This document shows, in pieces, positions 23,401 through 24,219 of a DNA stretch of 24,219 nt. Origin of the DNA: Ignavibacteria bacterium UBA7675 (lineage in GTDB: Bacteria > Bacteroidota > Ignavibacteria > Kapaibacteriales > UB7675). Position 1 is the first letter of the stretch. The number at the start of each line of letters is the position of its first letter. The notes under the pieces are model-generated. The model had not been told where the DNA came from. It worked only from the letters and a program-made list of their open reading frames with translations, and searched no databases. The DNA is taken from contig DLHF01000081.1 of the NCBI GenBank assembly GCA_002483085.1, forward strand, positions 1 through 24,219, written 5' to 3'. Made by a program: the position numbers and the translations under genes.

Positions 23401-24219
23401 ACAAATCGTACCATTGCAGATCTTCCGGTTGCCAAAGGGCAGAATCGTGCTCACACATGGCACTACATTTACATTCTGGCAAAGAGGTGTCGTGTTCACC
23501 CAACCGGGTTGCAGTACTTCGCAGACCGTATAGGTGCCGCATGTCACCTGAGCACATGCCATACCAGCGGTATTCGTTGTAAGAGTACCCACACCCGGCA
23601 CAGTAAATTGCCAGCCTGCAAGAGGACCTTCGCCCGGATCCTGCACACCATTGCCGTTCAAGTCTTCAAACTTCAGAATACACAATGTACCCGTGCTCGA
23701 ATTGCCAAATATTGCCGTAGTTGTACCACATATTGGAACTACTACATTCACGCACGCTGGCGTCGTATTCACCCAGCAGGGGCGTGTACCTTCGCACACT
23801 CGGTAGTTTCCGGCAGTAACAGGAAGGCAGATAATACCCGTAGCATCTGTCGTAACAGTTGTTACTACTGCACCACCCGCCGTGTACACTGTAAACGGCC
23901 AGCCCGGTACGAGTACTTCGCCCGCATCCTGTACACCATTACAATTCACATCGTTGAACTTCCGGATACAAAGGTTACCCGTGCTCGAATTACCGAACAA
24001 CAAGTTCACTGTGCCCGTACCGCAGGTAACTGTTACTGGTCGGCACAGAGGCGTCGTGTTCACCCAGCCCGGCTGAAGTGTTTCGCACACGCTCCAGTTA
24101 CCTGTTGTCACCGTTGCACAGGTTGTACCTGTTACACCCGTTGTTACAACAATCACTGTGGAGCCATTGGTAATCGTAAACTGCCAGTTCGGTAGAGTTG
24201 CCTCGCCCGGATCCTGCAC
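20452..24219 (-). CDS. Giant SdrD_B-repeat surface protein with T9SS sorting domain (5' end outside window)
   Basis: At least 1255 residues are encoded; the frame stays open to the right edge, so start and signal peptide lie outside. The part seen is nine SdrD_B-type modules plus one degenerate module (LCGTKYW...DINGDWCIDV), each with a Ca2+-loop-like D-x-N-x-N-G-x-x-D-x-x-E such as FEDLNGNGVQDPGE, a PNW/PGW/AGW turn, a Cys pair and usually PGWVNTTP or PCWVNTTP. A non-repeat region rich in Cys and Pro follows (about 940-1130), then an acidic linker and a T9SS C-terminal domain (about 1173-1255) with MSMPNPANGATTVYY, LYNSVGRHVL and VPSGFYHLRL. Such proteins are extended, calcium-stiffened, outer-surface rods or adhesins. 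It has its own intrinsic terminator. Confidence 0.93.
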   Translation of the reverse strand: MQDPGEATLPNWQFTITNGSTVIVVTTGVTGTTCATVTTGNWSVCETLQPGWVNTTPLCRPVTVTCGTGTVNLLFGNSSTGNLCIRKFNDVNCNGVQDAGEVLVPGWPFTVYTAGGAVVTTVTTDATGIICLPVTAGNYRVCEGTRPCWVNTTPACVNVVVPICGTTTAIFGNSSTGTLCILKFEDLNGNGVQDPGEGPLAGWQFTVPGVGTLTTNTAGMACAQVTCGTYTVCEVLQPGWVNTTPLCQNVNVVPCVSTILPFGNRKICNGTICITKYNDINCNGVQDPGEATLPNWQFTITNGSTVIVVTTGVTGTICATVTTGNWSVCETLQPGWVNTTPLCQPVTVTCGTGTVNLLFGNSSTGNLCIRKFNDVNCNGVQDPGEVLVPGWPFTISTTTGTVVATVTTDATGMICLPITAGNYRVCEGTRPCWVNTTPACVNITVQPCASANILFGNSSTGTLCILKFEDLNGNGVQDPGEGPLAGWQFNVPGVGIVTTNAAGMACVNVTCGTYTVCEVLQPGWVNTTPLCQMVTVAPCVTSNLIFGNRKICNGTICITKYNDVNCNGTQDPGEAGVPNWTFSISNGGVPLFVITDPTGTVCVPVTSSNWTVCEVLQPGWVNTTPICQPALITCGTATVNLSFGNSSTGTLCIRKFNDVNCNGVQDPGEGLVPGWPFTIYTTTGTAVATVTTDVNGRVCTPITSGNYIVCEGTRPCWVNTTPACVSVTISPCGVSNIVFGNSSTGTLCILKFEDLNGNGIQDPGEPALAGWQFTVPGVGIVTTNAAGMACVQVTCGTYTVCEILQPGWINTTPLCQIVNVAPCATTILPFGNKKQQCKARLCGTKYWERMQGGMPCNGIIDPNETGLPLWDIAITDMGTGITTIVTTDINGDWCIDVDAPATYVIAEIVKWGFMPTFPAGGSYTVTVNCGDTVRGLDFLNCACPQPPGGIQCKADSIHIVSNPANFHGNTVLVASPPPGPWPRNGVGPVPVPAPAVPGSVWIAPDFVFPDQPGLYIWHRYFCVCENIDSTIVRIRLCFKGVNTVTVILNGMILGTYNTYPGGQTCIDTAVVVGPGCHPLEFHVNKNLLNPPPQAGLSYEGSIVGPGLIQDSCCMCYRMHVSPNVPVTLKQNKPADGRSHEATPGVDNADDVDNAESEAVTGLSDHMNSVFDPSLMSMPNPANGATTVYYTLPRPLDVQLDLYNSVGRHVLNLINGPQPEGRHSVPLDMAEVPSGFYHLRLTAGGRVYTLRLINNK
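21396..24219 (-). repeat. 852-bp higher-order repeat of three SdrD_B modules
   Basis: Modules occur in the order a-b-c and the triplet repeats with a period of exactly 852 bp (284 codons). For example, the TTCGG in the a module lies at 22484, 23336 and 24188. Approximate modules from the right are a1 to 23978 (cut), b1 23688-23977, c1 23428-23687, a2 23126-23427, b2 22836-23125, c2 22576-22835, a3 22276-22575, b3 21986-22275, c3 21735-21985; a tenth, degenerate module follows to 21396. The last about 190 bp of a1 and a2 differ at only about four positions, more alike than a3, which points to recent duplication or conversion. Confidence 0.9.

Noticed and set aside
21396..24219. Regular repeats considered as CRISPR array or tandem satellite
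   Set aside because: The period is 852 bp with modules of about 250-300 bp, all in one coding frame with protein-level constraint; no short repeat/spacer structure.

Overview
The window looks like a chromosome segment of a Bacteroidota-like (FCB group) bacterium. Two predicted secreted proteins end in type IX secretion (T9SS) C-terminal sorting domains, a signal peptide ends in the SAQ form common in that group, and two likely promoters carry the Bacteroidetes -7 motif TAnnTTTG. Several genes also have clear GGAG-type ribosome binding sites. I cannot place the organism more finely from sequence alone.

Bases 1-4500 are a patchwork of small accessory genes, AT-richer by eye than the rest: a PaiB-like FMN-binding protein (minus), a decayed RhuM-family gene, a perfect 16-bp inverted repeat, a DinB-like protein (minus), an arsR / SRPBCC (AHSA1-type) / doxX operon with a paired operator embedded in its promoter, and a DUF4256 protein.

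Bases 4548-12951 form one co-directional cluster: SpoIIM-family membrane protein, three tandem paralogous multi-pass membrane proteins, DUF4129 protein, DUF4350 protein, MoxR AAA+ ATPase and DUF58 protein. Overlaps of 47 and 4 nt and short gaps suggest an operon. The MoxR/DUF58/DUF4129/DUF4350/SpoIIM association is a recurring membrane-associated chaperone-like locus whose exact job is unknown. The three tandem paralogues are the distinctive part here. A small alpha/beta hydrolase follows at 13207.

Bases 14585-24219 hold two Cys-rich T9SS cargo proteins flanking aconitase. The first (894 aa) has an N-terminal PNPSFE-type domain and four Cys-rich repeats. The second, on the minus strand and cut by the right window edge, is a long SdrD_B-type repeat protein organised as an exact 852-bp (284-residue) three-module higher-order repeat. 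Aconitase (755 aa, minus) has all three cluster cysteines.

A dispersed GC-rich intergenic repeat family (five copies: about 3684, 12974, 13950, 17340 and 20330) always lies just 3' of a gene and is oriented with it. No rRNA, tRNA, intact mobile element or CRISPR array was seen.
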